A stretch of 14,536 nt of DNA from Colivivens sp963645405 (GCA_963645405.1 CAVISR010000074.1:1-14536); one strand, 5' to 3'; counted from the stretch's first letter, positions 5,737 through 14,410 are shown. A program made the numbers and translations. The notes: generated by a model from the sequence alone, not told the origin.

Positions 5737-7233
5737 ATGAACCCCAGGCTACATCTGCTGCTGCTTCTGACAGCAACCACATACTGTTCTGCGCAAGTGA
5801 AATCACTTGGGCAGAACATTTCGTATATGGGCGAAGTCAACATGACAGCAAGCAGCAACAGCGATGTGGCACCATTCTGGCTCACCAACAACCGCTACGG
5901 ACTTTCATCCGCCAAAGGCAACTCCGGATATTTCCGCGCAGCCATACTGAGAGACCTGAGCGCAGACTCAACACGCAACTGGCACATAGGCTACGGAGCC
6001 GACATCGTAGTGCCAGTGAACCACACGTCCGACTTCTTCATCCAGCAACTCTACGCACAAGTAGAATACAAGGCATTCCTGCTGACCCTCGGTTCCAAGG
6101 AACTGTCCATGCCGTTCAACAACCGCGAACTGAGTTCTGGCGATATGGTGATAGGATGCAACGCACGCCCCATTCCGCAAGTAAGGCTCGAGATGCCCGA
6201 CTATTGGAACATTCCGGGCACACACAAGTGGTTGGGCATTAAGGGACACGCAGCCTTCGGATGGTACACCGACAACAACTGGCAGGAAGAAACCACCCAA
6301 GGCAAGAAGCTCTACTCCAACAACTCACTCTTCCACAGCAAGTCGCTCTTTTTCCGCATCGGACGCGAAGACCGTTTTCCCCTCACCTACGAAGGAGGAC
6401 TGCAGATAGCCACACAGTTCGGCGGCGAAGTATGGAACGTCACGCAACGGGCAGACGACACCAATCCCGACTTCAGTTCACACGTCAAAATGGACAACGG
6501 ACTGAGCAGTTACTTCAACGCACTTTTCGTGGGAGGCGGTGACCCCAACGACGGCAACTACAAGAATGTGGAAGGCAACCATGTGGGCAGTTGGTACGGT
6601 AGCCTCACCTACCGTCACTCCGGCTGGTCCGTCCGCGGATACTTCGAGCATCTCTTCGAAGACCACTCACAACTCTTTCTGCAATACGGATGGAAAGACA
6701 TGACATGGGGACTGGAAGCACACCTGTCCAAGAATCCCGTAGTCTCGACCATCGTCATGGAACTGATGTCGACCAAAGACCAGACAGGAGGAATCTATCA
6801 CGACAAGACCGACAACCTGCCCATACAGATAAGCGGCAAGGACAACTATTACCAAAACCACATCTACGGAGGATGGCAACACTGGGGAATGTCGACCGGC
6901 AATCCACTGATTATCTCTCCTATATATAACAGTAACGGAAGCATCAGCACACAACACAGCAGAATCAAAGCAGTGCACGTCGGCATAAGCGGTGACCCGT
7001 CGGAATCACTCCACTACCGCATACTCTACACCTACATGCGTTCGTGGGGGAACTACGATGCACCACTCACCAATACAAAAGACGACCAATTCCTGCTGGC
7101 AGAACTGACATACAAGTCCTCGCACTTCAAAGGTTGGTCAGCCACAGCAGCCGCTGGACTCAACCACGGCAGGATTATCAGCAACAGCACCGGACTGTCG
7201 CTTACAATAAGAAAGGAGGGACTCATAAGATGA
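5737..7233 (+). CDS. Wzi-family (capsule assembly) outer-membrane protein
   Basis: The 498-residue product starts with a signal peptide (hydrophobic LLLLLTATT core, likely cleavage after CSA at 17-19). The rest is rich in aromatic residues and alternating strands, as in an outer-membrane beta barrel. The segment SKELSMPFNNRELSSGDMVIG and the following NARPIPQVRLEMPDYW resemble the Bacteroidetes capsule-assembly Wzi family. E. coli Wzi is an outer-membrane lectin that holds group 1 capsule at the surface; the role of Bacteroidetes relatives is less certain, and no capsule genes lie nearby. It begins eight bases after rny and overlaps the next gene by four bases (ATGA), so it is probably part of the same transcript. 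Confidence 0.85.
   Translation: MNPRLHLLLLLTATTYCSAQVKSLGQNISYMGEVNMTASSNSDVAPFWLTNNRYGLSSAKGNSGYFRAAILRDLSADSTRNWHIGYGADIVVPVNHTSDFFIQQLYAQVEYKAFLLTLGSKELSMPFNNRELSSGDMVIGCNARPIPQVRLEMPDYWNIPGTHKWLGIKGHAAFGWYTDNNWQEETTQGKKLYSNNSLFHSKSLFFRIGREDRFPLTYEGGLQIATQFGGEVWNVTQRADDTNPDFSSHVKMDNGLSSYFNALFVGGGDPNDGNYKNVEGNHVGSWYGSLTYRHSGWSVRGYFEHLFEDHSQLFLQYGWKDMTWGLEAHLSKNPVVSTIVMELMSTKDQTGGIYHDKTDNLPIQISGKDNYYQNHIYGGWQHWGMSTGNPLIISPIYNSNGSISTQHSRIKAVHVGISGDPSESLHYRILYTYMRSWGNYDAPLTNTKDDQFLLAELTYKSSHFKGWSATAAAGLNHGRIISNSTGLSLTIRKEGLIR
7214..7220 (+). promoter_or_regulatory. Strong Shine-Dalgarno sequence for the lipoprotein gene
   Basis: AGGAGGG lies nine bases before the ATG at 7230, inside the last codons of the Wzi-like gene. 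It fixes the start of the lipoprotein and is notable because Bacteroidetes genes seldom rely on such sequences. It probably aids re-initiation at the ATGA overlap. Confidence 0.75.
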
Positions 7234-7652
7234 AAGTAAAGAGTCTTCTTCTGTTGCTTCCGCTCTTTCTGCTGCAGTCATGCGACAAGACAGATGTCAA
7301 CGGAAATCTCGACGGCAACTGGCAACTCACCCAATGGGTGGACAAGGAAACAGGCGCCACCATCGCGACCAACGAGAGCCGCCGTCTGTACTACACCGTA
7401 AAGTACAACATCCTGCAGATGCGGGACATGAACAAGTCCTACGACACGTTCCATCTCTCCTACTTCCACTACACAAGCGACTCGCTCTTCATCGACCAGA
7501 CATTCCACCGTCCCTTCGACACAGAAGAACCTCTCGATTCGCTCGTGCAATACGGATGCACACCCAACGGCAAGTTTGCCATCGTCACCCTGACCGGAAG
7601 CAGGCTCGTACTCTCGAACACGAAGAACGAGTTGACATTCCGCAAATACTGA
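7230..7652 (+). CDS. Small lipoprotein, lipocalin-like
   Basis: The 140-residue product has a lipoprotein signal peptide: a leucine-rich core (5-15) and lipobox LLQS-C with the modified cysteine at residue 18. The mature protein starts CDKTDVNGNLDGNWQLTQW. The LDGNWQLTQW opening followed by alternating strands and a closing NELTFRKY resembles lipocalin-like or DUF5004-type lipoproteins common in Bacteroidetes; this assignment rests on the general pattern only. The ATG at 7230 overlaps the stop of the Wzi-like gene (ATGA) and has a strong Shine-Dalgarno sequence, so the two proteins may be made together and act at the outer membrane. No ligand or partner can be read from the sequence. Confidence 0.82.
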   Translation: MKVKSLLLLLPLFLLQSCDKTDVNGNLDGNWQLTQWVDKETGATIATNESRRLYYTVKYNILQMRDMNKSYDTFHLSYFHYTSDSLFIDQTFHRPFDTEEPLDSLVQYGCTPNGKFAIVTLTGSRLVLSNTKNELTFRKY

Positions 7653-7711
7653 AACAGTAAGGTCAATAATCGCAGTCAATCATGCCCAAAGAAAAATAAA
7701 GCGCACAATTA

Positions 7712-7742
7712 TTGCGTGAGACCAATAAAATACGTACCTTTG
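7712..7742 (+). promoter_or_regulatory. Predicted carB promoter
   Basis: TTG at 7712-7714 is followed after 20 bases by TACCTTTG at 7735-7742, a full match to the Bacteroidetes -33/-7 pattern. Transcription would begin near 7749, giving a leader of about 40 bases. It indicates that carB is transcribed separately from the lipoprotein gene upstream. Confidence 0.78.
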
Positions 7743-7790
7743 CACAAAGGAAAAAATTTCTAACCACAACAAAGCAACAAAGTGTTATAT

Positions 7791-10700
7791 ATGGACAAGC
7801 AAATCAAGAAAGTACTGGTTCTCGGCTCGGGCGCACTGAAGATAGGCCAAGCCGGAGAATTCGATTATTCAGGTTCTCAAGCGCTGAAAGCACTTAGAGA
7901 AGAAGGCATCAGTTCCGTGCTCGTGAATCCGAACATCGCAACTATTCAGACATCCGAAGGTATTGCTGACAAGGTCTATTTCCTACCAGTGACACCTTTT
8001 TTTGTAACAGGTATCATCAAGAAAGAACGTCCCGACGGAATATTGCTGGCATTCGGAGGACAGACCGCACTCAACTGCGGAACCGAGTTGTTCCTCAACG
8101 GCACGCTGAAGGAATACGGAGTGGAAGTGCTCGGAACCTCTGTCGAGGCAATCATGAACACCGAAGACCGTGACCTCTTCGTGAAGCAACTCGACCAAAT
8201 CAGCATAAAGACTCCAGTGAGCCACGCTGTGGAGAACATGGACGATGCCATCAAGGCAGCATGCGAAATCGGCTATCCTGTCATGATTCGTTCAGCCTAT
8301 GCACTAGGCGGACTCGGAAGCGGCATCTGCCCCAACGAAGAAGAGTTCATCAAACTGGCAGAAAGCGCCTTCACCTTCGCACCACAGATTCTCGTGGAAG
8401 AATCGCTGAAGGGATGGAAAGAAATAGAGTTCGAGTGCATACGCGACAAGAACGACCACTGCTTCACCGTAGCAAGCATGGAGAACTTCGACCCACTGGG
8501 CATCCACACTGGAGAATCCATCGTGGTTGCACCTACCTGCTCTCTTACCGACGAGCAAGTGAAGATGCTGCAGGAACTGACCATAAAGACAGTGCGCCAC
8601 CTCAACATCGTGGGCGAATGCAACATCCAGTTTGCATTCAATGCAGAGACCAACGACTACCGCGTCATTGAAATCAACGCACGACTCAGCCGTTCATCAG
8701 CCTTGGCATCAAAGGCAACCGGCTATCCTCTCGCTTTCGTAGCAGCAAAGATTGCGCTCGGATATTCACTCGACCAAATCGGAGAGATGGGCACACCAAA
8801 CTCAGCCTACGTAGCACCAAGCCTCGACTACATGATTTGCAAGATTCCGCGCTGGGACCTCACCAAGTTCACCGGAGTGAGCCGCAAGATTGGTTCATCA
8901 ATGAAGTCAGTGGGCGAAATCATGTCCATCGGACGTTCGTTCGAAGAGATGATACAGAAAGGTCTGCGAATGATTGGTCAGGGCATGCACGGATTCGTGG
9001 GCAACGACCACACCAAGTTCACCGACCTCGACAATGAATTGGCAAACCCGACAGACCTCCGCATCTTTGCCATCGCACAGGCACTGGAAGAAGGCTACAC
9101 AATAGAGCGCATAGAAGAACTGACAAAGATTGACACATGGTTCATCTCACGTCTGAAACACATCGTTGACCTCAAGCACCAGCTTCAGAGCCTCAACTCA
9201 CTCGAGGAAATCACTCCCGAGTTCATGACCGAAGTGAAGTCATGCGGATTCAGCGACTTCCAGATTGCACGCTTCGTGCTCAAGCCATCCGGAAACATGG
9301 AAGAGGCAAACCTGAAGGTGCGCAAATACAGAAAGGAACTTGGAGTGTTGCCAGCTGTGAAGCGCATCAACACCGTTGCAAGCGAGCATCCGGAACTCAC
9401 CAACTACCTCTACATGACCTACGGCACAAAAGGCTACGACGTGAACTACTACCACAACGAGAAGTCAGTAGTCGTGCTCGGTTCGGGCGCTTACCGCATC
9501 GGTTCATCAGTAGAATTCGACTGGTGTTCAGTGAATGCCATCAACACCGCACGCAAGTTGGGCTACAAGAGCATCATGATCAACTACAACCCAGAGACAG
9601 TAAGTACCGACTACGACGTATGCGACCGTCTCTACTTCGACGAATTGTCATTCGAGCGCGTGCTTGATGTGATTGACCTTGAACAGCCACGCGGAGTGAT
9701 TGTCAGTGTGGGCGGACAGATTCCGAACAACCTCGCAATGAAACTCCACCGCCAGGACGTGCCAATCCTCGGAACCTCCCCTATCAGCATCGACCGTGCA
9801 GAAAACCGCAACAAGTTCTCGGCAATGCTCGACAAGCTCGGCATCGACCAGCCGGCATGGCGTGCACTTACTTCCCACGAAGACATCAAGGAATTCATCA
9901 GCGAAGTAGGTTATCCAGTACTTGTACGTCCATCTTACGTCCTCTCCGGTGCAGCCATGAACGTATGCTACAGCGATGAAGAGCTCGACCGCTTCCTCAA
10001 TATGGCAACCGAAGTGAGCAAGGACTATCCAGTAGTCGTAAGCCAGTTCATGCAGGACACCAAGGAAATCGAGTTCGATGCCGTTGCACAGCAGGGAGAA
10101 ATCGTAGAATATGCAATAAGCGAGCACATCGAGTTTGCAGGAGTACACTCAGGCGATGCCACACTCGTGTTCCCGGCACAGCAGATTTACTATTCAACCA
10201 TCCGACAGTTGAAGAAGATAAGCCGTCAGATTGCCAAGGAGCTCAATATCTCAGGTCCGTTCAACATCCAGTATCTGGCAAAGGGACCGACAGTGAAAGT
10301 CATCGAGTGCAACCTCCGTGCATCACGTTCGTTCCCGTTCGTTTCAAAGATTCTGAAGCACAACCTCATCGATACAGCCACACGAATCATGCTTGATGCG
10401 CCTTACACCAAGCCCGACAAGTCAGAGTTCGACATCGACCGCATCGGAGTGAAGGCAAGCCAGTTCTCATTCGCACGTCTGCAAAATGCCGACCCGGTAT
10501 TGGGAGTCGACATGAGCTCTACCGGAGAGGTAGGTTGCTTGGGCGACGACATGAACGAGGCACTGCTCAACGCACTGATTGCAACCGGCTACAAGTTGCC
10601 GAAGAAGTCAATACTCATCTCTTCAGGCGGTGCACGCGGCAAGATGGACTTGCTCGATGCCTGCAAGAAACTGCAGGAGAAGAACTACGACATCTATGCA

Positions 10701-11009
10701 ACCAACGGAACAGCACATTATCTGAACGAGAACGGAGTGAAGGCAACTGCCGTTGCATGGCCCGACGAGAATGAAGGACAGAACGTGATGGACATGATTG
10801 CACAGCACAAGTTCGAGTTGATAGTCAACGTACCGAAGAACCAGACCAAGCGCGAGCTGACCAACGGCTACAGAATCCGCCGTGCTGCCATCGACCACAA
10901 CATTCCGTTGATGACCAATGCCCGCCTTGCCAAAGCCTTCATCGAAGCATTCACTGAGAAGAACATCGAAGACCTTCAGATAAAGAGCTGGCAGGAATAC
11001 GTGAAGTAA
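7791..11009 (+). CDS. carB: Carbamoyl-phosphate synthase large subunit
   Basis: CarB makes carbamoyl phosphate from bicarbonate, ammonia and two ATP for pyrimidine and arginine synthesis; the small subunit CarA normally supplies the ammonia from glutamine. The 1072-residue product is full length. It has two homologous ATP-grasp halves (GQAGEFDYSGSQ at 19-30 and GSSVEFDWC at 571-579 open them; INARLSRSSALASKATGYP at 295-313 and CNLRASRSFPFVSK at 840-853 are the metal/ATP-binding ends) and a C-terminal MGS-like allosteric domain (about 935-1072) with ATNGTAHYL at 970-978. The ATG at 7791 is preferred over a GTG nine bases earlier. Many segments look closer to metazoan CPS I/CAD, as I recall it, than to E. 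coli CarB. carA is not adjacent. Confidence 0.96.
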   Translation: MDKQIKKVLVLGSGALKIGQAGEFDYSGSQALKALREEGISSVLVNPNIATIQTSEGIADKVYFLPVTPFFVTGIIKKERPDGILLAFGGQTALNCGTELFLNGTLKEYGVEVLGTSVEAIMNTEDRDLFVKQLDQISIKTPVSHAVENMDDAIKAACEIGYPVMIRSAYALGGLGSGICPNEEEFIKLAESAFTFAPQILVEESLKGWKEIEFECIRDKNDHCFTVASMENFDPLGIHTGESIVVAPTCSLTDEQVKMLQELTIKTVRHLNIVGECNIQFAFNAETNDYRVIEINARLSRSSALASKATGYPLAFVAAKIALGYSLDQIGEMGTPNSAYVAPSLDYMICKIPRWDLTKFTGVSRKIGSSMKSVGEIMSIGRSFEEMIQKGLRMIGQGMHGFVGNDHTKFTDLDNELANPTDLRIFAIAQALEEGYTIERIEELTKIDTWFISRLKHIVDLKHQLQSLNSLEEITPEFMTEVKSCGFSDFQIARFVLKPSGNMEEANLKVRKYRKELGVLPAVKRINTVASEHPELTNYLYMTYGTKGYDVNYYHNEKSVVVLGSGAYRIGSSVEFDWCSVNAINTARKLGYKSIMINYNPETVSTDYDVCDRLYFDELSFERVLDVIDLEQPRGVIVSVGGQIPNNLAMKLHRQDVPILGTSPISIDRAENRNKFSAMLDKLGIDQPAWRALTSHEDIKEFISEVGYPVLVRPSYVLSGAAMNVCYSDEELDRFLNMATEVSKDYPVVVSQFMQDTKEIEFDAVAQQGEIVEYAISEHIEFAGVHSGDATLVFPAQQIYYSTIRQLKKISRQIAKELNISGPFNIQYLAKGPTVKVIECNLRASRSFPFVSKILKHNLIDTATRIMLDAPYTKPDKSEFDIDRIGVKASQFSFARLQNADPVLGVDMSSTGEVGCLGDDMNEALLNALIATGYKLPKKSILISSGGARGKMDLLDACKKLQEKNYDIYATNGTAHYLNENGVKATAVAWPDENEGQNVMDMIAQHKFELIVNVPKNQTKRELTNGYRIRRAAIDHNIPLMTNARLAKAFIEAFTEKNIEDLQIKSWQEYVK

Positions 11010-11077
11010 TGGTCAATGACTTTCTGAACTAAAGCCAATGATGCACGGCACACCCAGTGCTGATGCATAAACATAAA

Positions 11078-11112
11078 GAAATCCGCTACGTCAACGAGGC
11101 GTAGCGGATTTC
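11078..11112. terminator. Bidirectional terminator between carB and the glycosidase gene
   Basis: GAAATCCGCTACG (11078-11090) pairs perfectly with CGTAGCGGATTTC (11100-11112). Two more pairs, one of them G-U, leave a five-base loop aacga. The plus strand continues attttgttta; on the minus strand the sequence beyond the stem is TTTATGTTTATG. It therefore suits termination of both convergent genes, carB (ends 11009) and the minus-strand glycosidase (ends 11166). Confidence 0.88.
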
Positions 11113-11165
11113 ATTTTGTTTATCGTGAGATATTGTTTCTCGAGCTATATTGTTTGTCGTAAGAA

Positions 11166-14120
11166 TTATTTCTCGAGAGTTTTGCGTGCAGTCTTGAGCT
11201 GGTCGAGAGCTTTGACAATCATGTCTTTCGTACCGCTACCGCCGTTCACGTATCCTACAACCATGTCGGCATAGTCGATTGCCTCGCGAACCTGAGTGTT
11301 CTTGTTGCGGATTTCCTTGGTGTCAGTAAGCAAGTTCTGCAACTCAGTCAAGTCTTCAGGTTCTGCCAAGTTACCCGGACGCATGGTGTTGATTACCATG
11401 TTGAGGGCAGTGGCTGCTGAATTGATTTCAGATTGAGTAAGCGACTTGGTAGCTTTGCTGCTGACAGCCTCAGCATTCTTCAGTTGTTCCATCAAGCGGG
11501 CATAACCGTTTGGAGCCCAAGGAGCATGTGCAGGCACTTTCACTGTGAGAGCGTTCCATTTCTCCTGGTCAGCCTTGCGCTCGTTTGCAATCTTGATGGC
11601 TGCATCGAGAGTTGACTTGTCGAGTTTTCCACCCTTTGCCTTCTTGCTTCCGCTCTGTACGTTCAGACGGAGATAGTGGGTTGAGTGGTCTTTCTCATAG
11701 TAGTCGGGCACAAACTTCATGCCATTGAGTGTGAGTGTATAGATATTTCCGTCCTTGCCTGTGTCGTCGGAAGCTCCGTTCAACTGGATTTCCTTCAGGT
11801 CTGAGCTCAGGTTGATATCTGCATTGCTCCAGTCTTTCACGTCTTCGGTAGTCATTACCAATGGTCCGTACATGACGGTACCGTTCCACATTGGTGCGAA
11901 AGTCTGCTGAGGATTTTCACGGGTTGCAGCCAGTTCCATCTTGTCGGGACCGAAATTGAGGTGCTTGGTGAATGGCATTACCACTTCAACCACATCGCCC
12001 TCGCTCCACTGGCGTGAAGGAATCTCTGCATAAGAGCAAGGCTGGTAGGACTTTGCAATCGACTTGCCGTTCAACTTCACATCGAAGCCCTCAGTTGCCC
12101 AGTAAGGCACACGCAGTTTCATTGCGAATGTGGCGCCGCCCTTGGCAATCTTGATGGTAGACTTCTCTGCAGGCCACTTGCAGTCCTGCTCGATAGTCAC
12201 ACCCTTTGCTTTCCAGTTGGCTACTGTCGGCATGTAGAGCGCAACCCACATTGCATCGTTGCTTACGAAATAAGCTGCCTCCTGATACTTCACGTGGTTC
12301 TCAACGCCTGTACCGCCACAGCAAGTGGACTGCGGAGTCTCGTTGCCGAATGGCTTCACTGCATTCATTCCGACTGCATACTGATAACAAGTTGCATAGT
12401 TGTCGGCATCTACCGAACCGATGAGTTGGTTGTAGAGCACACGCTCGTAATAGTCCATGTAGCAGGCATCGTCAGGATTGAATCCGTTCAGGTCCTTTGT
12501 CAGTTTTGCCAGGTTGTAGGCACAGCAGGTCTCGTTCATGTCCGGGTCGGGCATCGTGCGGCTGTTGTATCCCCATCCGCGGCTTACACTTGTGTTCATG
12601 CTCAACATCTGTGAATAAGGCTGGCGGAACATCTCGCCGTTGCCCACACCGCCCATTGCATAGGCATAGCGTCCCTGGACGAGGTTCCAGAAGTTGTAGG
12701 CAAGGTTATAGTAATATGGATTGGCATTGCCCTTGTAGAGGTTGATGGCACCCACAATCATCGGGATATGCTGGTTGGCATGACGTGTGCGGATGTCGTC
12801 GATGTTGTGAGCAACCGGGTCGTAGAATGCCGGTGCATCGAAGAATGAAGCGCCCTCAAGCAAATGAGCTTTCTCATCGGGGTTTGACACCATGGAAGCA
12901 AGTCGAGAGAGAGATTCCTGCATACCGCCCACTTCACCGGCAATATACATGTTCCACATCTCGTAGCGGTTTCCCGGTTTTGCCTGACGTTCTTCTCTCG
13001 TGCCGTCTCTCTTCACGTATGAACGGTATTTCAGACGGTTCCACACCCAAAGTCCCATGTCCTTGGCAATGAGGAGAGCCTTGTCGGCAATTTCCTTGTC
13101 GTCCACATTGTTGGCAATGTCAATCAGACCAGCCAACTGCTTGTGTATACTATAATAAGGAGCCCAAACCCATTCTTCGTTGTTGTAGGCTCTGTAGCAT
13201 TCAATGAGTGCTGGGTGTGCAGCAGGTATGGCATTGATGTAGCCGTAGCCATAGTGCTTGTAGTCTTTCTTGTATTCGTCGAATGCCCTCCAGTTACCCT
13301 TCATCTGCTTCAGCACTTCTTCTGGAGCATAGTCGCGAGCCTCGAAATAACGTCCGAGTGAATCGCTGTAGACGAATGTCATCTCCTGGCAGGCTCTCAG
13401 TTCGTCGACCATGCGCTTGATGTTTGCCTTCAGTTTGGCTTTCTGTGCCTGGTTGGTGGAACTTGCATAGGCAAATGCCAGGGCACTCATGTAGTGACCG
13501 CTTCCGTGTCCCTTGAGCTTAGTCTGAGGCGAATCCCATCCGTCGGACATCGTGTAGCCCTCAGTCGGGAGGCAGTAAGTGTCGCGATAGTTGTAGAGTT
13601 GCTGGGTGACATCGAGTGAGAGCAACTGGTTGATGTCGAGCTCACGGTTTGATGTCAAGCGGTTGTCGCCAGTGAGAGTCACATCGCCCAATGGCAGTGG
13701 TTGTGCTATCGGCACATTCGACGGCACTTTCCATTCGCCGCTTACCACAGTCACCTTGGCTGAGATTGGGTAACCGTTTTCAGCCGAATTGTCACCGATG
13801 ATGACTCCGTCGACGGTGTACACCTTGCCCACCTCATACTTAGCCTCCTCTTCCTCAGTGGCACGGGCTGAGTTGAGCCAACGAACCTGTCGCCACTCGT
13901 GAGTACCGTCGCTGTAAGTGACCCACACCTGCCAAGGCAAGCGCGGAGCGGTTCCGTGCGGAGTTTCCACAGTTATCGGTTCCACCTTCGAGATTTGACG
14001 CTGTTTGGATTTCGACATACTTAAAGAAGCATGATTGCCTGTAACCGATGAAGCCTGCATCGGACTTGCCAAGCACAGTCCCAAGGCTCCACAGACAATT
14101 AGATTTAGTTTTTTGTTCAT
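11166..14120 (-). CDS. Secreted DUF1680 glycoside hydrolase, beta-L-arabinofuranosidase type (GH127/GH146-like)
   Basis: Family members remove beta-L-arabinofuranose from plant polysaccharides or glycoproteins. The 984-residue product has a signal peptide (about 1-23, cleavage after MQA) and a Big_4-like Ig domain (about 45-126, with LPWQVWVTYSDGTHEW). The (alpha/alpha)6 catalytic domain (about 155-620) includes LKGHGSGHYMSALAFAYA at 202-219. Next come a beta region (about 620-760, ending NGTVMYGPLVM) and two helical FIVAR-like segments (about 835-912 and 920-984). In characterised HypBA1 a Glu and three Cys bind zinc, with Glu as acid/base and one Cys as nucleophile; the counterparts here appear to be E530, C532, C600 and C601 (NETC and TCCGGTG). 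GH127 versus GH146 is unresolved. No SusC/D genes lie nearby. Confidence 0.9.
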   Translation of the reverse strand: MNKKLNLIVCGALGLCLASPMQASSVTGNHASLSMSKSKQRQISKVEPITVETPHGTAPRLPWQVWVTYSDGTHEWRQVRWLNSARATEEEEAKYEVGKVYTVDGVIIGDNSAENGYPISAKVTVVSGEWKVPSNVPIAQPLPLGDVTLTGDNRLTSNRELDINQLLSLDVTQQLYNYRDTYCLPTEGYTMSDGWDSPQTKLKGHGSGHYMSALAFAYASSTNQAQKAKLKANIKRMVDELRACQEMTFVYSDSLGRYFEARDYAPEEVLKQMKGNWRAFDEYKKDYKHYGYGYINAIPAAHPALIECYRAYNNEEWVWAPYYSIHKQLAGLIDIANNVDDKEIADKALLIAKDMGLWVWNRLKYRSYVKRDGTREERQAKPGNRYEMWNMYIAGEVGGMQESLSRLASMVSNPDEKAHLLEGASFFDAPAFYDPVAHNIDDIRTRHANQHIPMIVGAINLYKGNANPYYYNLAYNFWNLVQGRYAYAMGGVGNGEMFRQPYSQMLSMNTSVSRGWGYNSRTMPDPDMNETCCAYNLAKLTKDLNGFNPDDACYMDYYERVLYNQLIGSVDADNYATCYQYAVGMNAVKPFGNETPQSTCCGGTGVENHVKYQEAAYFVSNDAMWVALYMPTVANWKAKGVTIEQDCKWPAEKSTIKIAKGGATFAMKLRVPYWATEGFDVKLNGKSIAKSYQPCSYAEIPSRQWSEGDVVEVVMPFTKHLNFGPDKMELAATRENPQQTFAPMWNGTVMYGPLVMTTEDVKDWSNADINLSSDLKEIQLNGASDDTGKDGNIYTLTLNGMKFVPDYYEKDHSTHYLRLNVQSGSKKAKGGKLDKSTLDAAIKIANERKADQEKWNALTVKVPAHAPWAPNGYARLMEQLKNAEAVSSKATKSLTQSEINSAATALNMVINTMRPGNLAEPEDLTELQNLLTDTKEIRNKNTQVREAIDYADMVVGYVNGGSGTKDMIVKALDQLKTARKTLEK

Positions 14121-14152
14121 GTCTGATTAGTTGATTAAATATATTGACGTTG

Positions 14153-14160
14153 CAAATATA
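14153..14160 (-). promoter_or_regulatory. Predicted -7 box of the glycosidase promoter
   Basis: The minus strand reads TATATTTG, matching TAnnTTTG, 32 bases before the ATG at 14120. Candidate TTG triplets upstream lie at 16 and 23 base spacings, both outside the usual 19-21, so the -33 element is weak. This could mean that an activator is needed. Confidence 0.6.
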
Positions 14161-14280
14161 CAAATTAAAATGATAGCAACACCCAATCCACTTCATTTTT
14201 ACGTCGTAATCGGAGAACTATGCTTCGAAAAATTCCTTCATTTACACTCTGCACTACAACGGAACCTCCAACTGAATCGG

Positions 14281-14364
14281 GAAAATGCCATTGCATCCAT
14301 GCAAAAGCTTCATCCAGTTTTTGGAAATGCCATTGTTTGCATGCAAAGCCTTCATCTGGATTGG
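14281..14364. repeat. 42-bp direct repeat with conserved ATGCAA palindrome
   Basis: Two diverged units start at 14281 (gaaaatgccattgc) and 14323 (ggaaatgccattgt), each continuing to catgcaaa, then g, c, c/t and ttcatc. Both keep a dyad: TTGCAT-CC-ATGCAA at 14291-14304 in unit 1, and the uninterrupted TTTGCATGCAAA at 14336-14347 in unit 2. The array lies about 160-245 bases upstream of the glycosidase start and directly beside the hairpin repeats. Confidence 0.7.
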
Positions 14365-14379
14365 AAAGTAGGTCTTGCA

Positions 14380-14410
14380 AGGAGCCAGCGCTCTCCGAGC
14401 GCGTCAGCGA
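14380..14410 (-). repeat. Hairpin-bearing intergenic repeat, copy D (inverted)
   Basis: The plus strand reads aggagccagcgctctcc, then gagcgcgtcagcga. Its reverse complement aligns with copy C (14459-14491) with about four mismatches and a two-base gap. The hairpin arms are gcgctc (14388-14393) and gagcgc (14397-14402) around tcc, that is gga in family orientation. The third arm position is G-C here, a third pair type at that site. Confidence 0.75.
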
